Shown: positions 55,215 to 63,639, counted from the first letter of the stretch. The stretch: DNA of 64,000 nt from Streptomyces sp. 7-21 (GCF_016741785.1 NZ_JAERRL010000002.1:310001-374000); one strand, 5' to 3'. A program made the numbers and translations. The notes: generated by a model not told the origin, from the sequence alone.

Positions 55215-56243
55215 CTAGAACAGGCTGCCTACGAAGTCCCCGATACCTTCCACGATGTCACTGCCCACGTCCACGACCGCGTCGACTACGGCCTCACCGG
55301 CGTCGACGATGGCGTTCGCGGCGTTGATGTAGGTCTGCGGGTCGGTGATCGTGTCCCAGTTGTCCCATATCAGGGACGCGCCGTAGGCGATGCCGGTGCC
55401 GACGGCGGCGCCCACGGTGACCGGGTTGGGGCAGACCAGCGCGGCGGTCAGCGAGGCGTTGAACGCCGTGCCCGTCACGTCCACGGTGTAGCCGGAGGGG
55501 TCGCGCTGGAAGGCCTCGACCGGGTTGCCCTGCTGCACGAGGTCGACGACGCCCGTGATGGTGCTGAACCCGCTGCCGAGGATGCCGGCTCCGCGCAGCA
55601 GGCCCGCCGCCCGGCCCGTGGTGCCCAGCGCGGAGGTGAAGCTGGACAGGCGGCTCGAACCGGAGGCCAGGGCGGAGGTGTACGAGCCGTAGCCGACGCG
55701 GAGCAGGTTCGCCTGCTGGGCGGTGGGGATGAACCACGCCCCGTTGCGCATGTACGCGCCGTAGGCGGCGGCCTCGTGCGAGCCGCCGAGGAGTCCGGCC
55801 ATCCACGGGCTCAGGCCCCGGGTGGCCACGCGGCCCATGAGGTTGGCGGGACGCTCGCCGGTGAAGGCGTAGTCCGCCATATACATCGCCGCCCTGCCCG
55901 CCGGGATGCCGGGCAGCTCGCCGTGGCGCAGCCACGACCACAGCCCGGCGGTCCCGTAGATGACGGGCATGACGGTGCCGCGCATCTCGCTGCCGAACGT
56001 GTACAGGTCGAGCGCGTCGCCGCCGCGCAAGGTCCTGGCATTCGAGCGCAGTTCGGCGGCGGTCTCGCTGAGCCAGGTCTGGAGCGGGCGGAGCGGGCTC
56101 ATCTCGCTGGAGGCGTCCAGGGCGCTCGCCCTGGTGAAGAGATCCGCCAGCTCCGCAGCGGCCCCGGAGGAGCCGTCTTCGCTCTCCATCAGTCCGGCGA
56201 GGTGGTCAAGGTCGTCCGGATTGGCCTGACGGGTGTCACCCAT
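55215..56243 (-). CDS. Unknown protein, helical and glycine-rich, follows a WXG100-like gene
   Basis: 342 residues. The N-terminal part (about 8-80) is helical and acidic, like the substrate domains of ESX-associated proteins. The rest is rich in Gly, Ala and Ser, with hydrophobic stretches (LLRGAGILGSGFSTITGVVDLV; NPVTVGAAVGTGIAYGASL) and an amphipathic Val/Asp/Gly C-terminus ending GIGDFVGSLF. No toxin motif is recognised. Located 39 bases after the WXG100-like gene, so it may be its secreted partner; this is inference from position. Confidence 0.6.
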   Translation of the reverse strand: MGDTRQANPDDLDHLAGLMESEDGSSGAAAELADLFTRASALDASSEMSPLRPLQTWLSETAAELRSNARTLRGGDALDLYTFGSEMRGTVMPVIYGTAGLWSWLRHGELPGIPAGRAAMYMADYAFTGERPANLMGRVATRGLSPWMAGLLGGSHEAAAYGAYMRNGAWFIPTAQQANLLRVGYGSYTSALASGSSRLSSFTSALGTTGRAAGLLRGAGILGSGFSTITGVVDLVQQGNPVEAFQRDPSGYTVDVTGTAFNASLTAALVCPNPVTVGAAVGTGIAYGASLIWDNWDTITDPQTYINAANAIVDAGEAVVDAVVDVGSDIVEGIGDFVGSLF

Positions 56244-56282
56244 GTCGTTCAGTCCCCGTATCGCGCTGACGTCCGGCGCCGG

Positions 56283-56582
56283 CTACTCCTCGTCCTCCTC
56301 GGCCTCGTCGGCCTGGGTGTCCAGAGACTGCGCCAGGCTGCGCAGGTTCCCGGCCACGGTCGAGCACTCGGTGTTGTACGTCTCCAGCTGTCCGGCGACC
56401 TCATCGCGGTTCGGGCCCTGCCAGCTCTCCATGCTGTTGATGACGTAGCTGCGGGGCTTGCCCTCACCGGACAGCAGCTCCTCGACATCCGTCGCGAGTT
56501 CCCTGAGCTTCCGGGCCCGCTCTCTGAGCTCCTCGGCTTCCGCGGTCACCGCACCTCCCCGTTTCCCCGTTGTCTTCGTCAT
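56283..56582 (-). CDS. WXG100-like small helical protein
   Basis: 99 residues, almost entirely helical, with a central SWQGPN (Trp-x-Gly) turn between two helices (about 15-42 and 60-92) and an acidic C-terminal tail. This is the layout of EsxA-type WXG100 proteins secreted by type VII systems. No signal peptide. ATG 56582 has no ribosome site, but GTG 56549 has GGGGAGG four bases upstream and would give 88 residues; the true start is unsettled. It opens a minus-strand cassette inside the Tad locus and is divergent from the Flp gene. Confidence 0.65.
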   Translation of the reverse strand: MTKTTGKRGGAVTAEAEELRERARKLRELATDVEELLSGEGKPRSYVINSMESWQGPNRDEVAGQLETYNTECSTVAGNLRSLAQSLDTQADEAEEDEE

Positions 56583-56967
56583 CGAGGGCTTCTGTCGCCA
56601 CCGGCGGCTTCCCCATTTCCGGGCGGCGCCCTCGCAGGTGACCGTACCCCACGGTGGTGGCCTGATCGAGGGCGGTGAGGCAGCGGTGAGAGAACGGTGA
56701 CGAAGGCGGCACGAAGGAGGGACAACAAGGAGGTAGCTCTGCCCAAGCGAGCACGGTTATGGCACAGTCAGTGCCGACGGGTTTACAGGTTCGCCCGCTG
56801 GAGGGGGTCGGGCATGGTGGATTTCACCGCGAACTGGGCGCGGCCAGAGCCTGGTTGCCCCCCGTACCTCATACCCCACCAACCCGTTGCGCAGTACCGT
56901 GTGCGCGACGGGGGCAGGCGCATGGAGAGACCGGCTGGGCCGGGGCCAGCCGGAGGAGAGGGACGCC
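56583..56967. other. Divergent promoter region between the WXG100-like and Flp genes
   Basis: 385 bases with a moderately A+T-richer centre around 56700-56780. Two AAGGAGG-like purine tracts (near 56713 and 56729) look like ribosome sites, but no good frame follows them. It should carry promoters for both the minus cassette and the Flp operon. No repeat or fold stands out. Confidence 0.4.
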
Positions 56968-57165
56968 ATGAGCAGGCTGCTGAAGTGGACGCGCGGCATC
57001 GGGGAGCGCACCCGGGGAGGCTACAGCGACCGCGGGGCCGGGTTCGTGGAGTACGCCGGTCTGCTGCTGCTGATCGCCACGGTGGTCGTCGCCGTCGTCG
57101 CGCTGGACATCGACGCTCAGGTAGCCAACGCCATACAGCGCGCCGTCAACAACATCCTCGACTGA
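56968..57165 (+). CDS. Flp-type major pilin
   Basis: 65 residues, the size of Flp pilins. Leader ends DRG with cleavage after Gly 23, then AGFVEY with Glu 28 at +5 and Tyr at +6, and a hydrophobic helix (AGLLLLIATVVVAVVAL). The mature product would be about 42 residues. ATG 56968 follows CGGAGGAGAGG. The Glu-Tyr pair after the leader is the hallmark of Flp pilins. Its stop overlaps the TadG-like gene by CTGA. Confidence 0.88.
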   Translation: MSRLLKWTRGIGERTRGGYSDRGAGFVEYAGLLLLIATVVVAVVALDIDAQVANAIQRAVNNILD

Positions 57166-57758
57166 CACCGCGGCGTACCGGCGACCGAGGCGCGGTCTTT
57201 CCCCTCTATATATGGCTGGTGACCGGTCTGCTGCTGCTCGCGCTCACCTTTTTCGTCTTTGCCCAGGCGGCGGTGGTGCGCAGCGGCGCGCAGTCCGCGG
57301 CGGACGCCGCCGCACTGGCCGCCGCCCAGGAAGCCCGGGACCGGATGTTCGGGGATTTCCTGGAGGCCGCCCGCGAGGAGGACAGCGACCCCGAGGACAT
57401 CGAGGGCCCCGTCGGGGGTGACGACGTGGGTGACTCCGGTCCCTGCGCCGCCGCCGCCCGCCTGGCGGCCAGCAACGACGCCGTGGTGACGTCCTGCGAG
57501 TCTGGTGAGGGAGGCACGGCGTACACGGTCGTCGTCGAGTCGACCGCGACCGTCGGTGACTCCGTCATACCCGGCACCGAGAACCAGACGGCCACGGCGC
57601 GTGCCACCGCCGTGATCGGCGTGCTCTGCGACGGGGTGGAGGAGGGGGACGACGGCCTCGAACTGCGGTGTGAGGAGCGTGACTGGGTTCTCGACCCCGA
57701 CGACGAGGACGGACTGCCCGAGGCCCGTGACCTTTTCGAGGTCTATCTAGAAGACTGA
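57162..57758 (+). CDS. TadG-like pseudopilin protein with apparent CTG start
   Basis: 198 residues. The frame needs DRG-AVFPLYIW as leader, then a hydrophobic helix (LVTGLLLLALTFFVFAQAAVV) and SGAQSAADAAALAAAQE, the TadG/TadE-like N-terminus. A pair of Cys is likely bridged. Unlike its siblings, Leu, not Glu, is at +5. No ATG, GTG or TTG is suitable in this frame near the leader. CTG 57162 overlaps the Flp stop (CTGA) just as ATGA pairs do elsewhere in the locus, so coupling from Flp is the likely start. A GTG at 57219 would delete the leader. Confidence 0.65.
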   Translation: MTPRRTGDRGAVFPLYIWLVTGLLLLALTFFVFAQAAVVRSGAQSAADAAALAAAQEARDRMFGDFLEAAREEDSDPEDIEGPVGGDDVGDSGPCAAAARLAASNDAVVTSCESGEGGTAYTVVVESTATVGDSVIPGTENQTATARATAVIGVLCDGVEEGDDGLELRCEERDWVLDPDDEDGLPEARDLFEVYLED

Positions 57759-57810
57759 CGTCCTGTTCTTCCCCGTTTCCCAGCTACCGACGACGAAGGA
57801 CCAGCCCTCG

Positions 57811-58422
57811 ATGGATCTGCGCGATAGCAAGTCACGTCTCATCTTGATCGTCGCGGCACTCGGCGCCGCCCTGGTGATCGCCGTGGCGAGCTGCGGTGGC
57901 GGGGGCGGCGACGGCGACAACGGTGACGGCGGCAGCTCACAGAGCCAGGACAGCGGTAACGGAGAGACCGACGGGGGAGAGAACTCCGGCGGTTCCGGGA
58001 ACGGCGGCGGCGAGGAAGATGGGTCCGGTGAGGTGCTCGCCGAGGTGTCGGGCGAGGAGAACATCACCCTGACCATCACCAGTGCTGAACGGGAAGAGGG
58101 CGGCTTCCTCACCGTCGAGGGCACCATCACCAACGAGGGCAGCGAAACCTGGTTCGACATCCGTTGGTCCGGCGACGAGGAAGAACTCGCGGATAACCGC
58201 TTTTCCATGGCAGGCGCGTCGCTCGTCGCTCAGGAGGAGGGCCACCGCTACCTCATCCTCCGCGACACCAGCGGGCGCTGCCTGTGCACGAACTTCGGGA
58301 ACGGGATCGAGGCCGGCGAAACGCTGACGTGGTTCGCGCAGTTCCCCGAGCCCGAGGCGTCCACCACGCAGGTCGACTTCCAGGTGGGCAACATGCCCCC
58401 GGCCACCATCGAGATCAGGTGA
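57811..58422 (+). CDS. Lipoprotein of the Tad locus
   Basis: 203 residues. The signal peptide ends in a lipobox-like VASC, then a long Gly/Ser/Asp/Glu/Asn linker (about 30-75) and a globular beta-sandwich (about 78-203) with EENITLTITSAEREEGGFLTVEGTI and FQVGNMPPATIEI. Two Cys (CLC) in the domain. Lipid-anchored outside the membrane; no known family. ATG 57811 has AAGGA upstream. Located between the pilin genes and the OmpA-like gene, so it may help hold or guide the pilus. Confidence 0.78.
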   Translation: MDLRDSKSRLILIVAALGAALVIAVASCGGGGGDGDNGDGGSSQSQDSGNGETDGGENSGGSGNGGGEEDGSGEVLAEVSGEENITLTITSAEREEGGFLTVEGTITNEGSETWFDIRWSGDEEELADNRFSMAGASLVAQEEGHRYLILRDTSGRCLCTNFGNGIEAGETLTWFAQFPEPEASTTQVDFQVGNMPPATIEIR

Positions 58423-58429
58423 GGACGCG

Positions 58430-59224
58430 ATGACCACGCACCGAGCGCACCACCGCACCCGGCAGGCGCGACGCGCCGCCGTTGTCGGCGTGACCGGGGC
58501 CGCGGTTCTCGTCTTCTCGGGCGGGCCCGCCGTGGCCCAGGACGACCCCGAGAGCACCGACGAGCCGCCCGGCTACGTCGCCCCCGAGCCGCCCGAGGTC
58601 GATCCCGACGCCCCCGGGCTGATGCTCGGCGACGGCGCCACCCTCGCCGAACCGCGAATCCTCGACATCAAGTTCATCACCGAGGACCTCGGCACCGGCG
58701 GTACCGGCGACTCTGATGACGGGTCGGGCGGCACCGGCGGCGAGGACGGCAGCAGCACCGGCGGCGAGGACGGCTCCGGCGGTGGCGAGGACAGCTCGGG
58801 CGGCGGCGAGGACTCCGGGGCGGACGAACCCCCCAGCGGCGGCCAGCGCGAGGAACAGACCAGCGGCCAGCACAAGTTCACCCTCCAGACCGACGTCCTC
58901 TTCGGCCGGGACAGCGACGAGATCACCGACGAGGCCCGCGAGGCCCTGCGCGAGGTGGCCGCCGCCATCGACGAGTACCAGCCGAGCCAGGTCAACATCT
59001 TCGGCTTCACCGACAATCTCGGCGACTACGACTACGGCATCACCCTCTCGGAGAACCGCGCCCGCAACACCCAGCAGGTGCTCGTCGAGCTCCTCGAAGA
59101 TCCCTCCGGCATCACCTTCAACGTGCGCGGCTACAGCGAGGATTACCCCCTGTACGACAACAGCACCGAGGAAGGCCGCCAGCGCAACCGCCGCGTGGAG
59201 ATCTCCTGGCCCACCGGGGAGTGA
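58430..59224 (+). CDS. OmpA-domain secreted peptidoglycan-binding protein
   Basis: 264 residues. Signal peptide to about 37 (PAVA then QDD), a Gly/Asp/Ser repeat linker (about 90-140), and a C-terminal OmpA-like domain (about 150-262) with FGFTDNLGDYDYGITLSENRA and RQRNRRVEI. This domain binds diaminopimelate in peptidoglycan and needs no outer membrane. ATG 58430 follows GAGGACGCG. It overlaps the next gene by GTGA. Most likely anchors the pilus machine to the wall. Confidence 0.88.
   Translation: MTTHRAHHRTRQARRAAVVGVTGAAVLVFSGGPAVAQDDPESTDEPPGYVAPEPPEVDPDAPGLMLGDGATLAEPRILDIKFITEDLGTGGTGDSDDGSGGTGGEDGSSTGGEDGSGGGEDSSGGGEDSGADEPPSGGQREEQTSGQHKFTLQTDVLFGRDSDEITDEAREALREVAAAIDEYQPSQVNIFGFTDNLGDYDYGITLSENRARNTQQVLVELLEDPSGITFNVRGYSEDYPLYDNSTEEGRQRNRRVEISWPTGE
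58699..58818 (+). repeat. Gly/Asp/Ser-repeat linker of the OmpA-domain protein
   Basis: Imperfect repeats of GGCGGC(G/A)-type units coding TGGEDGS, SGGGEDS and similar short peptides. In-frame length variation here would change the span between membrane signal and wall-binding domain. Confidence 0.7.
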
Positions 59225-59769
59225 CGGTGCCCGGGCGGCCCCAGGCGGGCTTCACCTACCCGGAGGCGGGCGCCACCCTGTCCGGCGCTCCCCTCCCGCC
59301 GCCCGGCTACCACCTGCTGTGCGTCCACACCGGTCTCGGCCACGGTGAGCGCCTCGCCCGTGCCGCCGGCGAGGCCCTGCTCAGCTGGCGCATGCACCGC
59401 GCCGCCGGCGCCACGGTCGACACCGCCGCGCCGCGGGCCGAGCCCGGCGCCGAGGTCACCGTCTCCCTTGGCGCCGGGCCGCTCCGGCTCACCGCGCCTT
59501 GCCGCGTGGCCGGCATCGTCCGCGAGCCGGGCCGCGTCGGCTTCGCCTACGGCACGCTCCCCGGCCACCCGGTCACCGGCGAGGAGGCGTTCTTCGTCGA
59601 GCGGCTTCCCGGCGGCGCCGTGCGGCTGGCGGTGGTCTCGTTCAGCCGGGCCGCCGCCTGGTACGCCCGTGCCGCCGGCCCGCTCACCCGGGCCGGGCAG
59701 CGCGCGGTCGCCCGGCGCTATGGGCGGGCGCTGCGGCGGCTGGTCCGGGAGGCCGGGCGGGCCGGCTGA
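59221..59769 (+). CDS. DUF1990-family protein
   Basis: 182 residues. FTYPEAGATLSGAPLPPPGY at the start, GLGHGERLARAAGEALLSWRMHRAAGA, and FAYGTLPGHPVTGEEAFFVER are the family marks of DUF1990, cytoplasmic proteins of unknown role in actinobacteria. GTG 59221 overlaps the OmpA-gene stop, so it is translationally coupled to a secreted wall protein. It carries no signal peptide, which makes the coupling odd. Confidence 0.8.
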   Translation: MTVPGRPQAGFTYPEAGATLSGAPLPPPGYHLLCVHTGLGHGERLARAAGEALLSWRMHRAAGATVDTAAPRAEPGAEVTVSLGAGPLRLTAPCRVAGIVREPGRVGFAYGTLPGHPVTGEEAFFVERLPGGAVRLAVVSFSRAAAWYARAAGPLTRAGQRAVARRYGRALRRLVREAGRAG

Positions 59770-60041
59770 GCCGCTCCGGCCGCGCTTGCGTACGCCCAGG
59801 GTGACAGGCTCGCCACATGCCGGAGCCGCGGCCCGGGAACGGGCGAATCCGCAGGCAGCCGGGGGTAAACGAGCCGGTGGGCAGGGGGTCACGGTCGCTG
59901 GCGGGTGCGGTATGGTTCCCTCGTCGGTCCCGCTGGCATATGTGGGCCGCTCATGCTGCCAGCGTCGTCACTCCCACCCCGGCGACGGCTGGCTGGTCGG
60001 ACCGTGAGCCACCCCCCCGCTCCGGTCCGACCCCTCTTGAA
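59770..60041. other. Intergenic stretch before the prepilin peptidase
   Basis: Part of the 354-base gap between the DUF1990 and prepilin-peptidase genes. It contains C-rich tracts and no good frame; a promoter for the peptidase is possible. The hairpin described separately lies at its right end. Confidence 0.35.
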
Positions 60042-60083
60042 CGGGCCGGTCTGTCCTCCCCCCCACTCGGGCAGACCGGCCCG
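60042..60083 (+). terminator. Hairpin upstream of the prepilin peptidase gene
   Basis: Perfect 12-bp stem (60042-60053 with 60072-60083) with an 18-base C-rich loop, ending 40 bases before the GTG start. Could terminate the upstream operon or act as an attenuator. Confidence 0.65.
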
Positions 60084-60123
60084 AGGTCTTTCCGGGCCCG
60101 GCCCGGCCCGTAGGGTTCGGCGC

Positions 60124-60855
60124 GTGGAACCGCTGCTGATCGCCGTCTGTGCCGCCTTCGGGGCCCTGACCGGGCCGCTGCTGGCCCGCCCCGGCTACCG
60201 GCTGGCCGTCGAGCCCGGGGAGCCCTGGCGCTCCGCCTGCCCGAGGGGTCACCCGCTGACGGGGCCGCTGCGCGGCTGGGCCGGCCTGGCCCGCTGCCCC
60301 GGCTGCGGTGCGTTCGGGCCCGGCCCGGTGGGGCTGGCGCTGGTGACCGCCGCCTGCTGCGCCGCGCTGGCCGCAGCGACGGGACCGCGCCCCGAGCTGG
60401 CCGTGTGGGTGGTGGCCGCCCCGGTTGGGGTGCTCGCGGCGCGCGTGGACGTGGCCGTGCGGCGGCTGCCCGACGTGCTCACGCTGCCGCTCGCCGCCTG
60501 GGCCGCCGCCGGGCTGGGCGTCGCCGCGCTGCTGCCGGGGGCGGGCGGCAGCTGGACCCGGGCCCTGCTGGGCGGCGCGGTGCTGGCGGCCGGCTACTTC
60601 GTGCTGTTCCTGATCAGCCCCAACGCCATGGGGTTCGGCGACGTCAAGCTGGCGCTGTCGCTGGGAGTCGCCCTTGGGTGGTATGGCTGGGATGTCGTGG
60701 TTTTCGGCTGCTTCGCGGGCTTCCTGCTGGCCGCCGTGTCCGCGTTGTGCCTGGTCATCGCGGGGAAGGCGGGCCGCAAGACGGCTCTGCCGATGGGCCC
60801 GTTCCTGGTGCTGGGCGCCCTGGGCTCGCTGCTGCTCGGGGGACTCGCGGCGTGA
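60124..60855 (+). CDS. A24-family prepilin peptidase
   Basis: 243 residues, multi-pass membrane aspartic protease that removes the leader from Flp and the Tad pseudopilins. The two catalytic Asp are present: Asp 109 in DVAVRRLPD, and Asp 173 in GFGDVKL. A cytoplasmic loop holds CPRGHPLTG and CPGCG, like the Cys-rich loop of larger type IV peptidases. GTG 60124 keeps the first helix. It has the specificity expected for the DRG leaders in the same locus; the only peptidase in the window. Confidence 0.9.
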   Translation: MEPLLIAVCAAFGALTGPLLARPGYRLAVEPGEPWRSACPRGHPLTGPLRGWAGLARCPGCGAFGPGPVGLALVTAACCAALAAATGPRPELAVWVVAAPVGVLAARVDVAVRRLPDVLTLPLAAWAAAGLGVAALLPGAGGSWTRALLGGAVLAAGYFVLFLISPNAMGFGDVKLALSLGVALGWYGWDVVVFGCFAGFLLAAVSALCLVIAGKAGRKTALPMGPFLVLGALGSLLLGGLAA

Positions 60856-60914
60856 CACGCGTCATGGGTGACGCGCGAGGCGGCCGTGCATGCGTTACGG
60901 TGGAATCCCCCCCT

Positions 60915-60949
60915 CGGGCCGGTCCGTCACCCCCCCACGGACCGGCCCG
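60915..60949 (+). terminator. Intrinsic terminator after the prepilin peptidase
   Basis: Perfect 13-bp stem (60915-60927 with 60937-60949), nine-base loop of mainly C. Very like the hairpin at 60042: the first ten stem bases are the same. It separates the pilus locus from uppS. Confidence 0.8.
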
Positions 60950-61032
60950 CTTCGTGTGTCCGGAGCCGGTAGAGTGCGTGGCTCACACGCCGTCCGGTGC
61001 GGGGATGCGGTGAGCGGAGGAGGGGCACATAC

Positions 61033-61800
61033 GTGAAGAACAAGCTGCGGCGCCTGGCCCTCAGGCTGTACACGCGGAGGGTGGAGGGGAGGCTCGACAC
61101 CGACAGGGCGCCCAAGCACATCGGCGTGATTCTCGACGGCAACCGCCGCTGGGCGAAGGCCGCGGGCGGGACGACCCGCCAGGGGCACGAGGCGGGGGCC
61201 GCGAAGATCCAGGAGCTGCTGACGTGGTGTGACGAGACCGACGTCGAGGTCGTCACGCTCTGGCTGCTGTCGACGGACAACCTCAACCGGCACGAGGACG
61301 AGCTGATACCCCTGCTGTCGATCGTCGAGGGCGCGGTGCGGGACATCGCCGAGGACGGGCGCTGGCGCGTCCACCACGTCGGCGCGCTGGACGTCCTGCC
61401 GGAGCGGACCCGCCAGGTGCTGCGGGAGGCGGAGGAGCTCGCGGGCGGCCGGGACGGCATGCTGGTGAACGTGGCCGTCGGCTACGGCGGGCGGCAGGAG
61501 ATCGTCGACGCCGTGCGCTCGCTGCTGGCGAAGCGGGCCGCTGAGGGGCAGACTCTGGAGCAGGTCGCCGAGTCGATCGGCCTGGAGGACATCGCCGAGC
61601 ACCTCTACACGAGCGGCCAGCCCGATCCGGACCTGGTGATCCGTACCAGCGGCGAGCAGCGTCTGTCGGGCTTCATGCTCTGGCAGAGCGCGCACTCCGA
61701 GTACTACTTCTGCGAGGTCTACTGGCCGGCCTTCCGCAAGGTCGACTTCGTGCGGGCGCTGCGCGACTACGCCGCCCGGCACCGCCGTTACGGCATCTGA
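61033..61800 (+). CDS. uppS: Isoprenyl transferase (undecaprenyl/polyprenyl diphosphate synthase family)
   Basis: 255 residues, cis-prenyltransferase that makes the lipid carrier for wall synthesis. Catalytic Asp 35 in [11 protein letters not shown]; also [58 protein letters not shown] and [11 protein letters not shown]. Polyprenyl length cannot be read from sequence; streptomycetes have more than one such enzyme. GTG 61033 follows GGAGGAGGGG. Confidence 0.92.
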   Translation: MKNKLRRLALRLYTRRVEGRLDTDRAPKHIGVILDGNRRWAKAAGGTTRQGHEAGAAKIQELLTWCDETDVEVVTLWLLSTDNLNRHEDELIPLLSIVEGAVRDIAEDGRWRVHHVGALDVLPERTRQVLREAEELAGGRDGMLVNVAVGYGGRQEIVDAVRSLLAKRAAEGQTLEQVAESIGLEDIAEHLYTSGQPDPDLVIRTSGEQRLSGFMLWQSAHSEYYFCEVYWPAFRKVDFVRALRDYAARHRRYGI

Positions 61801-62077
61801 GCGGCGGCGGCCACCGCTGGACCCGGGACGGGCCCCGGGCGGATCCGGCCGGGGCTCGGGTCGTTCTTCGCATGAGATGTGCGGAGTCAGGGCATATTCA
61901 CCGCGGACCGCGCCCACGCGTGGTCCGCCGGGAGGCCCGTTTGCGCACCACGTTTCGGATCCGGGCCGGCACCGGGCCCCTGGCGTGGACGGGCCCCGCC
62001 GGCCGACTTCACCCCCGGCGTCCCGCCCGAGGGCGGCGCCTGGCTCCCACACCTCGTCCGAGGGGGTTCGTCCACAC

Positions 62078-63415
62078 GTGGTCACTAGCACTAAGCGTTC
62101 GCATGACCGGCGCATGTACGTCCTCGACACCAGCGTCCTGCTCGCCGACCCGTCGGCTCTCACCCGGTTCGACGAGCACGAGGTGGTGCTCCCGGTCGTC
62201 GTCATCTCCGAGCTTGAGGCCAAGCGCCATCACCCCGAACTCGGCTACTTCGCCCGCCAGGCGCTGCGCCGCCTCGACGAGTACCGGGTCCGGCACGGAC
62301 GGCTGGACACCCCCCTGCCGATCGGCGAACTCGGCGGCACGCTCCGCGTCGAGCTGAACCACTCCGACCCCGCGATCCTGCCGGCCACCATGCGCGGCGA
62401 GCGCGGCCATCTCGCGGACAATGACTCGCGGATCCTGGCCGTGGCCCGCAACCTCCAGGCCGAGGGGCACGACGTCACCGTCGTCTCCAAGGATTTGCCG
62501 CTGCGCATCAAGGCGTCGTCGGTCGGGCTCGCGGCTGAGGAGTACCGGGCCGAGCTGGCCATCACGGACGCGGACGGCTGGACCGGCATGGTGGACCTCA
62601 CGCTGCCGGGCGAGGCCGTCGACGAACTGTTCGCGTCCGAAACGGTGTATGACGAGAAGGCCGCGGAGCTGCCGGTGCACACCGGTCTGGTGATCTCCTC
62701 CGAGCGCGGGAGCGCGCTGGGGCGTGTGACGGCGGACGGCAGGATCCGGCTGGTGCGGGGCGACCGCGAGGCGTTCGGCATCCACGGCCGCAGCGCCGAG
62801 CAGCGCATCGCGCTCGACCTGCTGCTCGACCCGGAGGTGGGCATCGTCTCGCTCGGCGGCAGGGCGGGCACCGGCAAGTCGGCGCTGGCGCTGTGCGCGG
62901 GGCTGGAGGCGGTCCTGGAGCGGCGGCAGCACCGCAAGGTGGTCGTGTTCCGGCCGCTGTACGCGGTGGGCGGCCAGGACCTGGGGTACCTGCCGGGCAC
63001 CGAGGCCGAGAAGATGAACCCGTGGGCGCAGGCGGTCTTCGACACGCTGTCGGCCGTGACGACGAACGAGGTCATCGAGGAAGTCGTGGCGCGCGACATG
63101 CTCGAGGTGCTGCCGCTGACGCACATCCGGGGCCGGTCGCTGCACGACGCGTTCGTCATCGTGGATGAGGCGCAGTCGCTGGAGCGGAACGTGCTGCTCA
63201 CCGTGCTGTCGCGGATCGGGCAGGACTCCCGGGTGGTGCTCACCCATGACGTGGCGCAGCGGGACAATCTCCGCGTCGGCCGGTACGACGGTGTGGTCGC
63301 GGTGGTGGAACGGCTCAAGGGGCATCCGCTGTTCGCGCACGTGACTCTCACGCGCTCCGAGCGTTCGCCGATCGCCGCGCTCGTCACCGAAATGCTGGAA
63401 GACGGGCGCATTTAG
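62078..63415 (+). CDS. PIN-PhoH ATPase
   Basis: 445 residues. An N-terminal PIN domain (about 10-140; [29 protein letters not shown] with the acidic cluster of a nuclease) is fused to a PhoH ATPase/helicase (about 230-440; Walker [18 protein letters not shown], and TRSERSP). This YlaK-like fusion is thought to act on RNA in the cytoplasm. GTG 62078 is preceded by GAGGGGG; the 277 bases before it carry no other convincing gene. A strong terminator follows. Confidence 0.9.
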   Translation: MVTSTKRSHDRRMYVLDTSVLLADPSALTRFDEHEVVLPVVVISELEAKRHHPELGYFARQALRRLDEYRVRHGRLDTPLPIGELGGTLRVELNHSDPAILPATMRGERGHLADNDSRILAVARNLQAEGHDVTVVSKDLPLRIKASSVGLAAEEYRAELAITDADGWTGMVDLTLPGEAVDELFASETVYDEKAAELPVHTGLVISSERGSALGRVTADGRIRLVRGDREAFGIHGRSAEQRIALDLLLDPEVGIVSLGGRAGTGKSALALCAGLEAVLERRQHRKVVVFRPLYAVGGQDLGYLPGTEAEKMNPWAQAVFDTLSAVTTNEVIEEVVARDMLEVLPLTHIRGRSLHDAFVIVDEAQSLERNVLLTVLSRIGQDSRVVLTHDVAQRDNLRVGRYDGVVAVVERLKGHPLFAHVTLTRSERSPIAALVTEMLEDGRI

Positions 63416-63435
63416 CGCGAGTCCGGAACGAAACG

Positions 63436-63464
63436 GGCGCCGGGGTGGCTATCGCCCCGGCGCC
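63436..63464 (+). terminator. Intrinsic terminator after the PhoH gene
   Basis: Perfect 10-bp stem (63436-63445 with 63455-63464), nine-base loop, 20 bases beyond the stop codon. Confidence 0.82.
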
Positions 63465-63639
63465 GTGCCGTTGTGTCCGGCGTTGGCGCTGGCAGACGCC
63501 ATGGAGCGGCAACTTGGCGTGACGGCAAGGCCAAACCTCATGTGAGCTTTCCCACATGGAGTGGAATTGCCTCGTGCTGGTTCCGTCGGGCAATGTGTGC
63601 GTCTGTCAGGCCCCGCATGCGGCAGGACAGCCCCCCAAG

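Noticed and set aside
53032..55218. Long plus-strand frame over tadB, tadC and the minus-strand gene
   Set aside because: Out-of-frame translation of tadB and tadC; no motif of its own.
56759..56971. 70-codon frame upstream of flp
   Set aside because: No ribosome site, no domain, and it runs into the flp ribosome-binding region; more likely promoter DNA.
60042..60083. Riboswitch reading of the hairpin before the prepilin peptidase
   Set aside because: A single simple stem with C-rich loop and no conserved aptamer blocks; a terminator or attenuator explains it better.
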